Shown here: positions 36,653 through 46,685 of the stretch, piece after piece
Layout of the letters: the number at the start of each line of letters is the position of its first letter
How positions within the stretch are numbered: position 1 is the stretch's first letter
Source of the DNA: Sulfurimonas sp.
Lineage (GTDB): Bacteria > Campylobacterota > Campylobacteria > Campylobacterales > Sulfurimonadaceae
Assembly (NCBI GenBank): GCA_028684815.1
Contig: JAQUFE010000006.1
Span: 1-64,000 of the forward strand
Direction of reading: 5' to 3'
DNA: 64,000 bases
Notes under the pieces: generated by a model
Told to the model about the DNA's origin: nothing
Databases searched by the model: none
The model's input: the letters and a program-made list of their open reading frames with translations, nothing else
Translations under genes and position numbers: made by a program

Positions 36653-39640
36653 TTACTCTTCATAAGCACTTAACCCAGATATATCATGCTCACCTGCTTG
36701 TTTTTTAAGAAGTGGTATAAGTTCACTCATCATTTCTGCCTCTTTTTTAGCTCGCTCTTTCCAACCAAGTCCTAGTGGAGCTAGTAAATCGCTTAAGAGT
36801 TGGGCATCAAATATCATCCTTGTTAAGGTTATATCTACAAACTCTTTTAGTGCCTTTTTCTCTAAAGCATAACTCGCTGCTATCTCATCAAGCTTATTGG
36901 ATGATTTTCTTGCTTTAAAGAGTTCGTATCCTATTTTGATCTCATCTTCATTTAAAACTTCTCCTATTTTAAGAGTTTCTATATAGGCTTTTATATCCTC
37001 TCTCTCATCTATAAACTTAGCATCTGACTCTATGAGTCCTATAAGTTGCTCTTTATTCATCTTTTGTTTATCGGTTGATGTGCCTGTATATTTAGAGATT
37101 AGGCTCATAATATAGTCATAGTCAATCACTGCCGAAGCAAAAAGAACAAACTCAAAATCAAGCTCTTCTACTAAACTTGAGATATCATCACTGTTTTTTC
37201 CCTGCTTAACTTTTAGTTTTGCTGCTGTTTCAAGATATACACCCTTAAATGCTCTGAGAGTATCTTTTGGTATAACTTGCTCTATAGTCTCTTTGTTTTC
37301 TTCACTAAGGTCTGTATATTGGTCAAGTTGTGTTTTTAGGCGTTGCACCTCTTTAAAGAGGTTGATAAATCTTCCTTTATCATCATCTCCTTGTAGATTA
37401 TTTACATCTTGTGGAGTGTTTTTTAGACCTTTTGAAGTCATAAAACTCTCTATTGCACTTACTGCGTTGTCAAGTTTTTCTATCACAATAGGTGCAGCAT
37501 CAACAAGCCATATCTTTTTAGCTTCTTCTTTAAGATTTTTGCCTGAAAATCTTACCATCGCTTTATCTACTTCATCCTCTTGAGCTCTAAAATCTAAGAT
37601 ATTTCCATAAGGTTTTGTATCGTTTAATATTCTGTTTGTTCTTGAAAATGCTTGGATAAGTCCGTGATACTTTAAGTTTTTATCTACATAGATGGTATTG
37701 AGATATTTAGAATCAAAGCCTGTTAGGAGCATATCTACAACTATGGTTATATCTATCTTGTTTTTATGAGGATAGTCTCTGTTTGAATATTGTTGGTCTT
37801 TGATGCGTTGTTGAACATCTTGGTAATATGTATCAAAGTTGTTTATATCGTGGTTGCTGCCATATTGTCTGTTATAGTCGTTAATAATCTCTATTAAAGC
37901 CTTTTTCTTCTCATTTGGTTTAACTGAGTTATCTGCTTTTTCTTGTGGTAAATCTTCTTCGAGTTGTTCAATATCTTTTTTGTTTAGTGCATTTGAGTCA
38001 AGCACTTGTACTGGTGGAGAAAAGACACAAGCGATATTTAGTGATATAAACTCATCGTTTTGCTTTAACTTTTGTTCTTGCATCTCTTTAAAAAGTCTAT
38101 AGTATTCTATGGCATGGTTGATAGAGGATGAGGCAAGGATGGCATTAAACTTCCGCTCTTGCGTTGCTGTATCATGTTTTGCTAAGATAGCTTCTACAAC
38201 TGCTTTTTGACTGATAATATTATTGGGTTTAGTTTTGTTCTCTGCTTCATAATAATCAACATGAAAACGCAAAACATTGTTATCTTCTATGGCGTTGGTA
38301 ATGGTATAAGTATGAAGTTCATTTTCAAACAGATCTTTAGTTGTTTTTATGGTTTTTTCTTCGCCGCTAATCTCTGTATAGGTAGAGTTTTCTATAAAAA
38401 TAGGAGTACCTGTAAAACCAAAAAGTTGAGAATTTGGAAAAAACTCTTTTATTGCTTTGTGGTTATCTCCAAACTGGCTTCTATGACACTCATCAAAGAT
38501 AAAGACAACACGCTTCTTACTTAAAGATTCTAATCTTTTTTTGTAATTGTTTTTATTTGTACCATCTAGTGCAATTCCAAGTTTTTGTATGGTTGTGACG
38601 ATTACCTTGTCGCTATAATCATTTGAAAGCAATCTTTTGACAAGTGTATCGGTGTTGGTGTTTTCTTCAACACAGCCATCTTGAAACTTGTTAAACTCTT
38701 CTCTTGTTTGTCTATCTAAATCTTTTCTATCCACAACAAATAGACATTTTTCGATATCAGGATTGTCTTTTAGAAGGGTTGAAGCTTTAAACGATGTGAG
38801 AGTCTTACCACTTCCCGTTGTATGCCAAATATAACCATTTCCACAATTTCTTTCTATACATGAAACGATGGCTTTAACCGCATAGATTTGGTATGGTCGC
38901 ATCATCATAAGTTTTTGCTCACTCTCAACCAGCACCATGTACCTGCTTATCATCTCACCTAAAACACACTTGGATAAAAAAGTATTAGTAAAGTCATGAA
39001 GATGTGTTATTTTCTTATTTTTTTCATCTGCGTATTGGTAAAGAGGTAAAAAGCGCTCATCTGCATTGAAATTAAAATGTTTAGTGTGATTGTTTGCAAA
39101 GTAGTAGGTGTTGTACTGATTGCTAACTATAAAAAGTTGAATAAAAGAGAGCAGTGTTTTTGTATAACCATTGCCTACATCATTTTTATACTCAACAATT
39201 TGTTGCATTGCTCTACGAGGCGATATTTCTAAAGTCTTAAGTTCTACTTGTACAACAGGAATACCATTGATAAGTAGAATCACATCATAGCGATGATAAC
39301 TGCTGTCTGTGTTCATACGGAGTTGATTGATAACTTCAAAGCTATTTTTACACCAATCTTTTATATCTACAAGTGTATAGTGCAGTGGTGTACCATCATC
39401 TCTCTCAAAAGTGCTATATTCTCTTAAGCGTTTTGAAGCTGTAAAAACATCAGGAGTAATCATTTGCTCTAATAGTCTTGAAAACTCTGCATCGCTTAAG
39501 TTGACATAGTTGAGTTCTTGGAATTTTTGGCGAAAATTTTGGTTTAATGCATCACGAGTACGAATATCAGGACGGTAAGTATATTTTTGATCGACTAATT
39601 TATTTATAAAGTTTAGTTCTATATCATTTTCTTTTATCAT
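36653..39640 (-). CDS. hsdR: Type I restriction endonuclease subunit HsdR
   Basis: HsdR is the DNA translocase and nuclease of the R2M2S complex. The 995-residue protein has the N-terminal PD-(D/E)xK nuclease with YHRYDVILLING and VQVELKT. The SF2 motor motifs follow: WHTTGSGKTLTSF (Walker A), VVFIFDECHRSQFG (DEAD-type), GFTGTPIF, LLTGFDSKYLNTIYVD and IQAFSRTNRI, then a helical C-terminal domain. Size and layout fit the type IC (EcoR124-like) group. It is the first gene of the seven-gene operon and is followed after 4 bp by hsdS. No frameshift is seen, so restriction should be functional. Confidence 0.95.
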   Translation of the reverse strand: MIKENDIELNFINKLVDQKYTYRPDIRTRDALNQNFRQKFQELNYVNLSDAEFSRLLEQMITPDVFTASKRLREYSTFERDDGTPLHYTLVDIKDWCKNSFEVINQLRMNTDSSYHRYDVILLINGIPVVQVELKTLEISPRRAMQQIVEYKNDVGNGYTKTLLSFIQLFIVSNQYNTYYFANNHTKHFNFNADERFLPLYQYADEKNKKITHLHDFTNTFLSKCVLGEMISRYMVLVESEQKLMMMRPYQIYAVKAIVSCIERNCGNGYIWHTTGSGKTLTSFKASTLLKDNPDIEKCLFVVDRKDLDRQTREEFNKFQDGCVEENTNTDTLVKRLLSNDYSDKVIVTTIQKLGIALDGTNKNNYKKRLESLSKKRVVFIFDECHRSQFGDNHKAIKEFFPNSQLFGFTGTPIFIENSTYTEISGEEKTIKTTKDLFENELHTYTITNAIEDNNVLRFHVDYYEAENKTKPNNIISQKAVVEAILAKHDTATQERKFNAILASSSINHAIEYYRLFKEMQEQKLKQNDEFISLNIACVFSPPVQVLDSNALNKKDIEQLEEDLPQEKADNSVKPNEKKKALIEIINDYNRQYGSNHDINNFDTYYQDVQQRIKDQQYSNRDYPHKNKIDITIVVDMLLTGFDSKYLNTIYVDKNLKYHGLIQAFSRTNRILNDTKPYGNILDFRAQEDEVDKAMVRFSGKNLKEEAKKIWLVDAAPIVIEKLDNAVSAIESFMTSKGLKNTPQDVNNLQGDDDKGRFINLFKEVQRLKTQLDQYTDLSEENKETIEQVIPKDTLRAFKGVYLETAAKLKVKQGKNSDDISSLVEELDFEFVLFASAVIDYDYIMSLISKYTGTSTDKQKMNKEQLIGLIESDAKFIDEREDIKAYIETLKIGEVLNEDEIKIGYELFKARKSSNKLDEIAASYALEKKALKEFVDITLTRMIFDAQLLSDLLAPLGLGWKERAKKEAEMMSELIPLLKKQAGEHDISGLSAYEE

Positions 39641-39770
39641 ACTTCTTTCCGTTTGCTATTTTTAATTGTTCAATATATTTATAGATTCAAGATATTTTTA
39701 AAGGTGCAAAGAGTAGCATATAGATACTTGTAAAGGTATAAAGGGGTTCAATAAAGAAGTAGAGGGTTTA

Positions 39771-39804
39771 ATATAGCAACTATAAAGTTGCTATATCTTT
39801 TTTT
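39771..39804. terminator. Hairpin with T-tract between cytochrome c peroxidase and hsdR
   Basis: ATATAGCAAC-TATAAA-GTTGCTATAT, a perfect 10-bp stem, followed on the plus strand by seven T. It begins right after the peroxidase stop on the minus strand and could also block antisense transcription into the hsdR promoter region. Confidence 0.65.
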
Positions 39805-40819
39805 AGTTCATATCTGGTTTAGGAGTTTTTTGGGTTGAAGCTGGGAGCATTGGGTATATGACTTCTGCTTTTCTTCCTTCTAGTGCGTTTAAGAAGACTT
39901 CAATAGATGCAACATCTTTGTCAGATAAATCAGCTCCGAGTTGGATTTTTCCCATCTCTTTTATAGCCTCTTTTAAGCTCCAAATCTTACCATTGTGAAA
40001 GTATGGTGCAGTTTGAGTGATATTTCTTAGAGTTGGAACTCTAACCATACCATTTGCATCTCCCTTAAATCCACCAATATCCATGTGTTTATAAGTGCCT
40101 GTAATATTAAGTACATTCATAGCACCGCCTAGTCCATAGCTTGTGTGACAAGTTACACATCCAGCATCTATGAAAGTTTTTAGTCCCTCTTTTTCTTTAG
40201 CGTTTAGTGCGTTTTTGTCGCCATTTAGGAAGTCATCATAAGCTGATGGAGTAACTAATACTCTTTCAAAAAGTCCGATAGTATCTGCAATTAATGTAAA
40301 AGTAATTTTGACATCTTTACCATAAGCGCCTTTAAACTCAGCTACATATCCAGGCATAGATTTTACTACTGCTTCAACATGTTCGCTTGTTGCAGCCATT
40401 TCAGGGTGAGCTAACATAGGTCCTTGAGCTTGTTCTTCTAAATCTTTTGCACGGCCATCCCAAAACTGGATATCATTAAAAACTGCATTGTAAACAGTTG
40501 GTGAGTTTACATGATCTGGGTTTGCAGTCCATTTGTGACCAATTGCAGCCTCAACTCCATCATCTCCACCTTCACCTAGGTTATGACAAAAGTTACAGCT
40601 AATGAGTCCACTCTTTGAGAGTCTTGGGTCAAAGTATAGTTTCTTACCTAGCTCAACCTTAGCATCTGTTATAGGGTTTTTAGGATTGTCTATAAGCTTC
40701 ATAAGCTCAGCTTTGTTATTTGGAATTGGCAACAAACCTGCGTTTTTAGCATCGTCTTGAAGAGATGCTGACATAAGAAGAGTCGTAGTAGCAAGAGTTG
40801 CGATAACTATGTTTTTCAT
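39803..40819 (-). CDS. Diheme cytochrome c peroxidase
   Basis: A 338-residue periplasmic enzyme of the CcpA/MauG family that reduces hydrogen peroxide with electrons from small cytochromes c. It has a signal peptide (MKNIVIATLATTTLLMSAS), the peroxidatic heme site CNFCH near 78, and the electron-transfer heme site CVTCH near 223. The family segments PHNGKIWSLKEAIKEMG and RVPTLRNITQTAPYFHNG are conserved. It stands alone between pdxA and the RM operon, with its own 106-bp upstream spacer. It would protect a microaerobic/denitrifying cell from peroxide. Confidence 0.94.
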   Translation of the reverse strand: MKNIVIATLATTTLLMSASLQDDAKNAGLLPIPNNKAELMKLIDNPKNPITDAKVELGKKLYFDPRLSKSGLISCNFCHNLGEGGDDGVEAAIGHKWTANPDHVNSPTVYNAVFNDIQFWDGRAKDLEEQAQGPMLAHPEMAATSEHVEAVVKSMPGYVAEFKGAYGKDVKITFTLIADTIGLFERVLVTPSAYDDFLNGDKNALNAKEKEGLKTFIDAGCVTCHTSYGLGGAMNVLNITGTYKHMDIGGFKGDANGMVRVPTLRNITQTAPYFHNGKIWSLKEAIKEMGKIQLGADLSDKDVASIEVFLNALEGRKAEVIYPMLPASTQKTPKPDMN

Positions 40820-40925
40820 GTGAGTTCCTTGATAGATTTTATTAAAAGATAAATTTTATCTTTTTGTTAGTAAAATATTATCACTTATTATCTTAAAGTA
40901 TAATTATTATCTCTTTAAACTATCT

Positions 40926-41840
40926 TTATTTTGTAAAATCAATAGCACTTTTTATAGCATTTATGTAGCTTAATGTTTTTGCTTGACCTTTATAAGCTAT
41001 GTCAAAAGCAGTTCCATGATCTACTGAAGTTCTTATGATGGGGAGGTTTAGTGAGATATTTATACTCTCGTCAAAGTGTAAGGCTTTTAGAGGTGCTAAA
41101 CCTTGGTCATGATACATCGCTACAAAATAACTGTACTGACTTCTAGTGTGAGGGGTAAAAGCCACATCAGGAACAAGTGGGCCAACAAACTGCTCAAAGC
41201 CTACTTTTTTGTTGGCACTCTTTATCGCTTTTGTGATTTTTAGCTCTTCATCTCCTAAAACGCCATTGTCTCCAGCGTGTGGATTTAGTGCTAAAACAGC
41301 TACTTTTTCTTTTGGTATGGAGCTGTGTAAGTTTAGGAAAAACTCTTTTAACTTCTTATACTTGATGGAAGATGCTACCTCTTTTAGAGGGATATGCTCA
41401 GTAAATAGAGCTACAAACATCTCTTTGCAACCTAACATCATGATGGCATCTTGCTTGAAATAGTGTCTAAGTAGATCAGTGTGACCTTTAAACTCCAAAC
41501 CTGCTATCATCCACGCTTCTTTGTGGATGGGCATTGTAACTACTGCATCTGCTTTTTTTTCAACGCATAGTTTTATAGCACTCATAAAAGAGTCATACGA
41601 ATATCTACCAGAGCTTGCATCTACTTTGCCAGGCTTGATTTTAAAATCGCCATCTACGCTATGAAGTTGTATATCTTTTGGAGCTTCAGTATTTAAGAGT
41701 TTAAGAGCACTAAAGAGCAACTCTTCGTTTATACAGTATATGGGATTGCAAAGTTTAGAGACCTCTTCGTGCGACTTTAATGCTATCTCAATTCCTACAC
41801 CGTTTAAGTCACCAACACTAATAGCTATGGTTTTTTTCAT
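40926..41840 (-). CDS. pdxA: 4-hydroxythreonine-4-phosphate dehydrogenase
   Basis: PdxA oxidises 4-phosphohydroxy-L-threonine in the DXP-dependent pyridoxal phosphate pathway, working with PdxJ. The 304-residue protein has the start motif ISVGDLNGVGIEI, GHTDLLRHYF with a metal-ligand His, LNPHAGDNGVLGDEE, and VAMYHDQGLAPLKAL with the third metal site. RTSVDHGTAFDIAYKG follows near the C-terminus. pdxJ is not in the window. It is divergent from ribF. Confidence 0.95.
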   Translation of the reverse strand: MKKTIAISVGDLNGVGIEIALKSHEEVSKLCNPIYCINEELLFSALKLLNTEAPKDIQLHSVDGDFKIKPGKVDASSGRYSYDSFMSAIKLCVEKKADAVVTMPIHKEAWMIAGLEFKGHTDLLRHYFKQDAIMMLGCKEMFVALFTEHIPLKEVASSIKYKKLKEFFLNLHSSIPKEKVAVLALNPHAGDNGVLGDEELKITKAIKSANKKVGFEQFVGPLVPDVAFTPHTRSQYSYFVAMYHDQGLAPLKALHFDESINISLNLPIIRTSVDHGTAFDIAYKGQAKTLSYINAIKSAIDFTK

Positions 41841-41958
41841 AAAAATATCTCTTTTTTTGTGAAAATTATATCATAAAGTAAAATCCAAACTCATTGACTA
41901 ACTCAGAGTATTGTAATAATATGTCAGAAGTAAAAACTAGCAAAAGAGGAGATTAGTT

Positions 41959-42780
41959 TTGATAGATAGTACAGCTATAGCAATAGGTGGTTTTGATGGG
42001 ATGCATATAGGGCATCAGCATCTCTTTAGAGAGTTAGGAGAGAGAGGGACTATCGTAGTTATAGAGACAGGCTACGCAAATCTTACACCAAAAAAAGAGA
42101 GAGAAAACTTCACACACTATCCTATACTATATATCGAGCTTGAAGAGATTCGTCACTTAGAAGCAGATGAGTTTATATCTTTTTTAAAGACAAAGTTTAC
42201 AAAACTTCAAAAAATAGTTGTTGGTTATGATTTTCATTTTGGAAAAGATAGAAAGTACTCTTTTGATGACTTAAGAGAGCTCTTTGATGGAGAGGTAAAA
42301 GTGGTCGATGAAGTCTCACATGAAGGCGATTCTATACACTCTCATAAGATTCGCACAAAGATAAAGATAGGCGATATCAAAGGTGCAAATGATTTTTTAG
42401 GGCATAACTACACTATAAATGGGTCACTCGTTGCAGGTCAAGGCATCGGAAAAAAAGAGTTTGTAGCTACTATAAACATAGATGCAAGAGGATTTTTAAC
42501 TCCAAAAGAGGGCGTTTATGCAACACTTACTCGCATAGATGATGATGAGCACTACCATCCATCTGTATCTTTTGTGGGACATCGCAAAACAACTGATGGC
42601 TCATTTGCTGTAGAGTCTCATATCTTAGATGGCGAGGTTATTTGCAGAGATAGAGCTAGGATAAGTTTTGTCTCACATTTAAGAGATAATAAAAAATTTG
42701 ACACAAAAAAAGAGTTAAAAGAAGCCATAGAACGTGATATAAAAGAAGCATATAAAAGATTAAAACTACTACAGTTGTAG
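41959..42780 (+). CDS. ribF: Riboflavin kinase/FAD synthetase
   Basis: A bifunctional enzyme making FMN and then FAD. Its 273 residues are near the short end of the family, as usual in epsilonproteobacteria. The nucleotidyltransferase motif IAIGGFDGMHIGHQHLF is near the N-terminus and VVGYDFHFGKDRKYS follows. The flavokinase domain starts around 160, with GSLVAGQGIGKKEF and TLTRID. The start codon is TTG, preceded by AAGAGGAG. It is followed after 21 bp by truD on the same strand. Confidence 0.92.
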   Translation: MIDSTAIAIGGFDGMHIGHQHLFRELGERGTIVVIETGYANLTPKKERENFTHYPILYIELEEIRHLEADEFISFLKTKFTKLQKIVVGYDFHFGKDRKYSFDDLRELFDGEVKVVDEVSHEGDSIHSHKIRTKIKIGDIKGANDFLGHNYTINGSLVAGQGIGKKEFVATINIDARGFLTPKEGVYATLTRIDDDEHYHPSVSFVGHRKTTDGSFAVESHILDGEVICRDRARISFVSHLRDNKKFDTKKELKEAIERDIKEAYKRLKLLQL

Positions 42781-42801
42781 AGTTTATAAAAAGGACAATA
42801 T

Positions 42802-43851
42802 TTGAGAAAAAGAGAGTATATAGATAGTGTAGATAGTGAGATAAACTTTAAGTTTTTCCAAACCCCCACTGATTTTGTGGTTGATGAGATAGCATCGAGA
42901 AGTTTTAGCGGAAAGGGAAATTACCTCATACTTCATGTCCAAAAGCAAGAGTTAACTACTTGGGATATGATAGCTATTTTTAGCGAGTATCTGGCAGTTC
43001 CAGCCCAGAAGATAGGCTACGCTGGACTAAAAGATAAGCACGCAACAACAACGCAATATATCTCAGTAGATGCAAGTTATGAGAAGATGCTAAAGAAATT
43101 TTATCACAAGCAGATAAAGATACTCAGCACTATAAGAGATCCTAAAAGTATTCGTATGGGAGACTTGATTGCAAATAGATTTAGTATTAACTTATACTTT
43201 GTAGATAATATAGATGCCGGTCGCATCGAGAAAGTTGCAAGAAAGATTGCAAAAAATGGGCTTCCTAACTACTTTGGATATCAGAGATTTGGACGAGATT
43301 CAGATAGTATAAATCAAGCTAAAGAGATGATACATGGCGAACTTTTTATAGAAGATGCAAAGCTTAAGAGCTTTTTAGTATCCATCTACCAAAGCACACT
43401 TTTCAATGAGTGGCTAAGAGAGAGGGTAAATCTTACTCTAGATGCAAATGAGAGCGTTTTTAAAATCATAGAGGGCGATGTCTTTGTAGATGAAAAAGGC
43501 AAACTCTCAACTCCCAAAATACTGCCTGTAAGAGAGTATGGGGCTAAGAAACTAATCCCAACAGGTTTGTTATCAGGAAGAGATGTTTTTCGTGCTCGCG
43601 ACGCAGCAAGAGAGATAGAAAAAGAGTTTGATGATGAGTTTTTGCAAGATAAAGGATACAGAAGAGATGCTATTGTCTTTCCAAAAGATATAGTTTGTAA
43701 CTATGTTAGAAAAGAGACTCTTTTACATATCTCTTTTACAATCACTAAAGGTTCATACGCTACAGTTTTCCTAGAATCAATTGCAGGAAAAAATTATAGT
43801 GCAAAAGATGTGAAACCTAAGGCTAAAAATTCACATCTAGCAAAGAAATAG
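42802..43851 (+). CDS. truD: tRNA pseudouridine synthase D
   Basis: TruD makes pseudouridine at position 13 of tRNA(Glu). The 349-residue protein has the N-terminal FQTPTDFVVDEI, the catalytic motif GYAGLKDKHATTTQYIS with the nucleophilic Asp, and GLPNYFGYQRFGRDSDS. The inserted TRUD domain includes GLLSGRDVFRARDAAREIE. The start is TTG with AAGGA at good spacing. The protein is Lys-rich at the C-terminus. It lies between ribF and atpB. Confidence 0.94.
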   Translation: MRKREYIDSVDSEINFKFFQTPTDFVVDEIASRSFSGKGNYLILHVQKQELTTWDMIAIFSEYLAVPAQKIGYAGLKDKHATTTQYISVDASYEKMLKKFYHKQIKILSTIRDPKSIRMGDLIANRFSINLYFVDNIDAGRIEKVARKIAKNGLPNYFGYQRFGRDSDSINQAKEMIHGELFIEDAKLKSFLVSIYQSTLFNEWLRERVNLTLDANESVFKIIEGDVFVDEKGKLSTPKILPVREYGAKKLIPTGLLSGRDVFRARDAAREIEKEFDDEFLQDKGYRRDAIVFPKDIVCNYVRKETLLHISFTITKGSYATVFLESIAGKNYSAKDVKPKAKNSHLAKK

Positions 43852-43932
43852 CTAGAAAATGGCTGGTATTATAATAATTTAATGCTAGTTAGATTATAAT
43901 CATGCAATTTTTACGAGACAGGGAGTGCACCT

Positions 43933-44607
43933 ATGGGTGAATTATTCACATTTTTCGGTTTAATATCTCACGATAAGACCTTTATATATCTAACACACAT
44001 GCTACTTGCAGCAGGTTTAGCAATAGTAATAGCAAGAGCAGCTATGTCAAATCTTCAACTAGTTCCTAAGGGGACTCAAAACCTAATGGAAGCGTATATT
44101 TCTGGCGTTTTACAAATGGGTAAAGATGTAATGGGGGCTGAGAATGCTCGTCGTTATGTGCCACTTATTGCTACTATTGGTCTTTTTGTAGTTATAGCAA
44201 ACTTGATAGGTATAGTTCCAGGTTTTGAAGCTCCTACAGCTTTTTTAGAGTTGCCTTTAACACTTGCACTTGTTGTTTTTGTTTACTACAACTATGAAGG
44301 TATTCGTCGTCAAGGTGTTGTAAAGTACTTTAAACACTTTATGGGTCCAGTTTGGTGGTTATACTGGTTGATGTTTCCAATAGAGATAGTTTCACACTTT
44401 TCTCGTCTTATCTCACTAAGCTTCCGTCTTTTTGGAAATGTAAAAGGTGACGATATGTTCTTGATGGTAATACTTATGCTAGCTCCATGGTTGCTTCCGA
44501 TGATTCCATTTGCGCTTCTTACTTTTATGGCATTCTTACAAGCATTTATCTTTATGATGCTAACAACAGTTTACATCGGTTCTGCTATAGCAGTTGAAGA
44601 TCACTAG
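43933..44607 (+). CDS. atpB: F0F1 ATP synthase subunit a
   Basis: The proton-channel subunit of the ATP synthase membrane sector. The 224-residue protein has five or six transmembrane helices. The essential stator arginine is in ISLSFRLFGNVKGDD, and the last helix contains AFIFMMLTTVYIGSAIA. In epsilonproteobacteria atpB is separated from the other atp genes, and no other subunit gene is seen here. A TAGATTATAAT promoter-like sequence and GGGAG ribosome-binding site lie upstream. It is followed by two small membrane proteins. Confidence 0.95.
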   Translation: MGELFTFFGLISHDKTFIYLTHMLLAAGLAIVIARAAMSNLQLVPKGTQNLMEAYISGVLQMGKDVMGAENARRYVPLIATIGLFVVIANLIGIVPGFEAPTAFLELPLTLALVVFVYYNYEGIRRQGVVKYFKHFMGPVWWLYWLMFPIEIVSHFSRLISLSFRLFGNVKGDDMFLMVILMLAPWLLPMIPFALLTFMAFLQAFIFMMLTTVYIGSAIAVEDH

Positions 44608-44627
44608 GTCTTTAGCACTTTAAGCAG

Positions 44628-44897
44628 ATGCAAAAAGATAAATTCGATAGAATCATTGGCTTTTTGCTTGGAGCATCTTGGGCGATAGTCCTCTTTGGTG
44701 CTCTGATAACTTTCAATCTCTTTCTTTTTTTAGGCTTTTCACTAGCTCTTTTTATCACAGTCCTTTTTGTTGTTATCTTGCTTTTTATGATTTTAGCTCT
44801 TGATGCTTTTGTTATCAATAGACAAAAACTAGAGGAAAGTAAAGAACAGACAGAGTTACTAAAGAAAATATGCTCTACATTTAGTGAGTCAAAATGA
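44628..44897 (+). CDS. Small two-helix membrane protein
   Basis: An 89-residue protein with two long hydrophobic segments (about 10-32 and 34-64) and a charged cytoplasmic tail, INRQKLEESKEQTELLKK. I recognise no family. It follows atpB by 20 bp and overlaps the next gene by 4 bp (ATGA). Proximity to atpB might hint at an assembly role like AtpI, but the sequence does not show this. Confidence 0.6.
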   Translation: MQKDKFDRIIGFLLGASWAIVLFGALITFNLFLFLGFSLALFITVLFVVILLFMILALDAFVINRQKLEESKEQTELLKKICSTFSESK

Positions 44898-45196
44898 AAA
44901 TATTTATATTAATCTTTTTTATACTATTCTCATCTCTTTATGCTAACGATGTTAGTCAAGAAAAACTAAATAGTATATATATGGAAGCAGTTTTATTTGT
45001 CTTAGTCTTTGGAGTTATGGGAATTATCTCATATATCTACTCTAGTAAACATGCAAAAGCGTATATGCCTAAAAAAGAAGAAGTTATAAAAGATAGACTA
45101 AAAGCAGATAGAATAGAAGAACTAAGAGACCTACTTCAAAAAGAGTTGATAACTAAAGTAGAATTTGACCTTTTAAAAGAGTATTATCTTCTGTGA
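44894..45196 (+). CDS. Small membrane protein with SHOCT-like C-terminus
   Basis: A 100-residue protein with a cleavable signal (MKIFILIFFILFSSLYAND), a transmembrane helix at about 34-52, and a cytoplasmic tail ending in RIEELRDLLQKELITKVEFD. The tail matches the pattern of SHOCT (short C-terminal) oligomerisation motifs. Function unknown. It is translationally coupled to the preceding 89-aa membrane protein and ends 62 bp before gatB. Confidence 0.65.
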   Translation: MKIFILIFFILFSSLYANDVSQEKLNSIYMEAVLFVLVFGVMGIISYIYSSKHAKAYMPKKEEVIKDRLKADRIEELRDLLQKELITKVEFDLLKEYYLL

Positions 45197-45258
45197 TTTA
45201 TGAGAAGTAAAAGCTAAGTTTTGCTAAAATAGAGATAATTATCTATTTAAGGAAACCT

Positions 45259-46683
45259 ATGTTTGAAGTAGTTATAGGGCTTGAAGTCCATGTACAACTA
45301 AATACAAAAACAAAACTTTTTTGCTCGTGTCCTACGAGTTTTAACCACAAACAAAACACAAATACTTGTCCAACTTGTTTAGCACTTCCGGGTGCCCTGC
45401 CAGTTCTTAATAAAGAGGTCCTACATAAGTCCATCATGCTTGGTACTGCCATAGATGCAACGATAAACAAGACATCTTTTTTTGATAGAAAGTCATACTT
45501 CTATCCAGACTCTCCTAGTGCTTACCAAATCACACAACTATACACGCCAATAGTAGAGCGTGGAGCTCTTAAAATAGACTTTGAAGATGGTTCTCACAAG
45601 ATTATTCGCATAAATCGTGCACATATTGAAGCAGATGCTGGTAAAAATATACATGAGGGTGATATCTCAAAAGTTGACTTAAATCGTGCTGGGACTCCAC
45701 TTTTAGAGATTGTATCAGAACCAGATATGAGGAGTGCTGAGGAAGTTATTTTATACTTAAAAAAACTTCACGCTATTATCCGTTATCTTGATATTGGTGA
45801 TGCAAATATGCAAGAGGGTAGTTTTAGAGTTGATGTTAACGTCTCTATCAGACCTAAAGGCGATGAAAAACTATACACTCGTGTTGAGATTAAAAATATA
45901 AACAGCTTTAGATTTATCCAAAGAGCTATAGAACTTGAAGTTGCTCGTCAGACTGAAGCGTGGGAAGATGGCGTTTACGCAGAAGAGATATGCCAAGAGA
46001 CAAGACTCTTTGACCAAGTAAAACAAGAGACTCGTTCTATGCGTGGTAAAGAAGAAGCTGCGGATTATCGTTACTTCCCTGAACCAGATTTATTGAAAAC
46101 TATAGTAACAGATGAGATGATGGAGATTTACTCTAAAATCCCAGAGCTTCCAGATGAAAAAATGGCAAGATTTGTAAAAGATTACGGCATGAGTGATTAC
46201 AACGCAAGTGTTGTAACATCAAGCTTGGAGATGGCTCACTTTTTTGAGACGATGATGGAAGAGGGCATTAGTGCAAAAAATGCTCTAACGTGGCTTACAG
46301 TCGAGCTTCAAGGTCGCCTAAAAGGAGATGTAAATATCACAAACTCTCCAGTAGATGCGAAGAAACTAGGACATCTTGTAAAAAGAATAGAAGACAACAC
46401 TATAAGTGGAAAAGCTGCTAAAGAGGTTCTTGATAAACTGATGGAAGAAAATCTTGATGTAGATGGTGTCATAGACGCACTTGGATTAAAGCAAGTTAGT
46501 GATACTGGAGCCCTAGAAGTTATGTGTGATGAGATTATCGCTGCTAATCAGGACAAGGTTGAGCAATATAGAGGCGGAAAGGATAAACTCTTTGGCTTTT
46601 TTGTAGGTCAAGTTATGAAAGTATCAAAGGGTAGTGCAAATCCTCAAGCGGTAAATGAGATACTAAAAGCTAAGCTTGGATAA
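45259..46683 (+). CDS. gatB: Aspartyl/glutamyl-tRNA(Asn/Gln) amidotransferase subunit B
   Basis: GatB is the tRNA-binding kinase subunit of GatCAB, which converts misacylated Glu-tRNA(Gln) or Asp-tRNA(Asn) to the correct amide. The 474-residue protein opens with [21 protein letters not shown]. It contains the zinc-site and active-site motifs [15 protein letters not shown] and [25 protein letters not shown], and the YRYFPEPDL signature. The helical YqeY-like tail is present. It is followed after 2 bp by gpsA. gatA and gatC are not in the window. Confidence 0.97.
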   Translation: MFEVVIGLEVHVQLNTKTKLFCSCPTSFNHKQNTNTCPTCLALPGALPVLNKEVLHKSIMLGTAIDATINKTSFFDRKSYFYPDSPSAYQITQLYTPIVERGALKIDFEDGSHKIIRINRAHIEADAGKNIHEGDISKVDLNRAGTPLLEIVSEPDMRSAEEVILYLKKLHAIIRYLDIGDANMQEGSFRVDVNVSIRPKGDEKLYTRVEIKNINSFRFIQRAIELEVARQTEAWEDGVYAEEICQETRLFDQVKQETRSMRGKEEAADYRYFPEPDLLKTIVTDEMMEIYSKIPELPDEKMARFVKDYGMSDYNASVVTSSLEMAHFFETMMEEGISAKNALTWLTVELQGRLKGDVNITNSPVDAKKLGHLVKRIEDNTISGKAAKEVLDKLMEENLDVDGVIDALGLKQVSDTGALEVMCDEIIAANQDKVEQYRGGKDKLFGFFVGQVMKVSKGSANPQAVNEILKAKLG

Positions 46684-46685
46684 GC

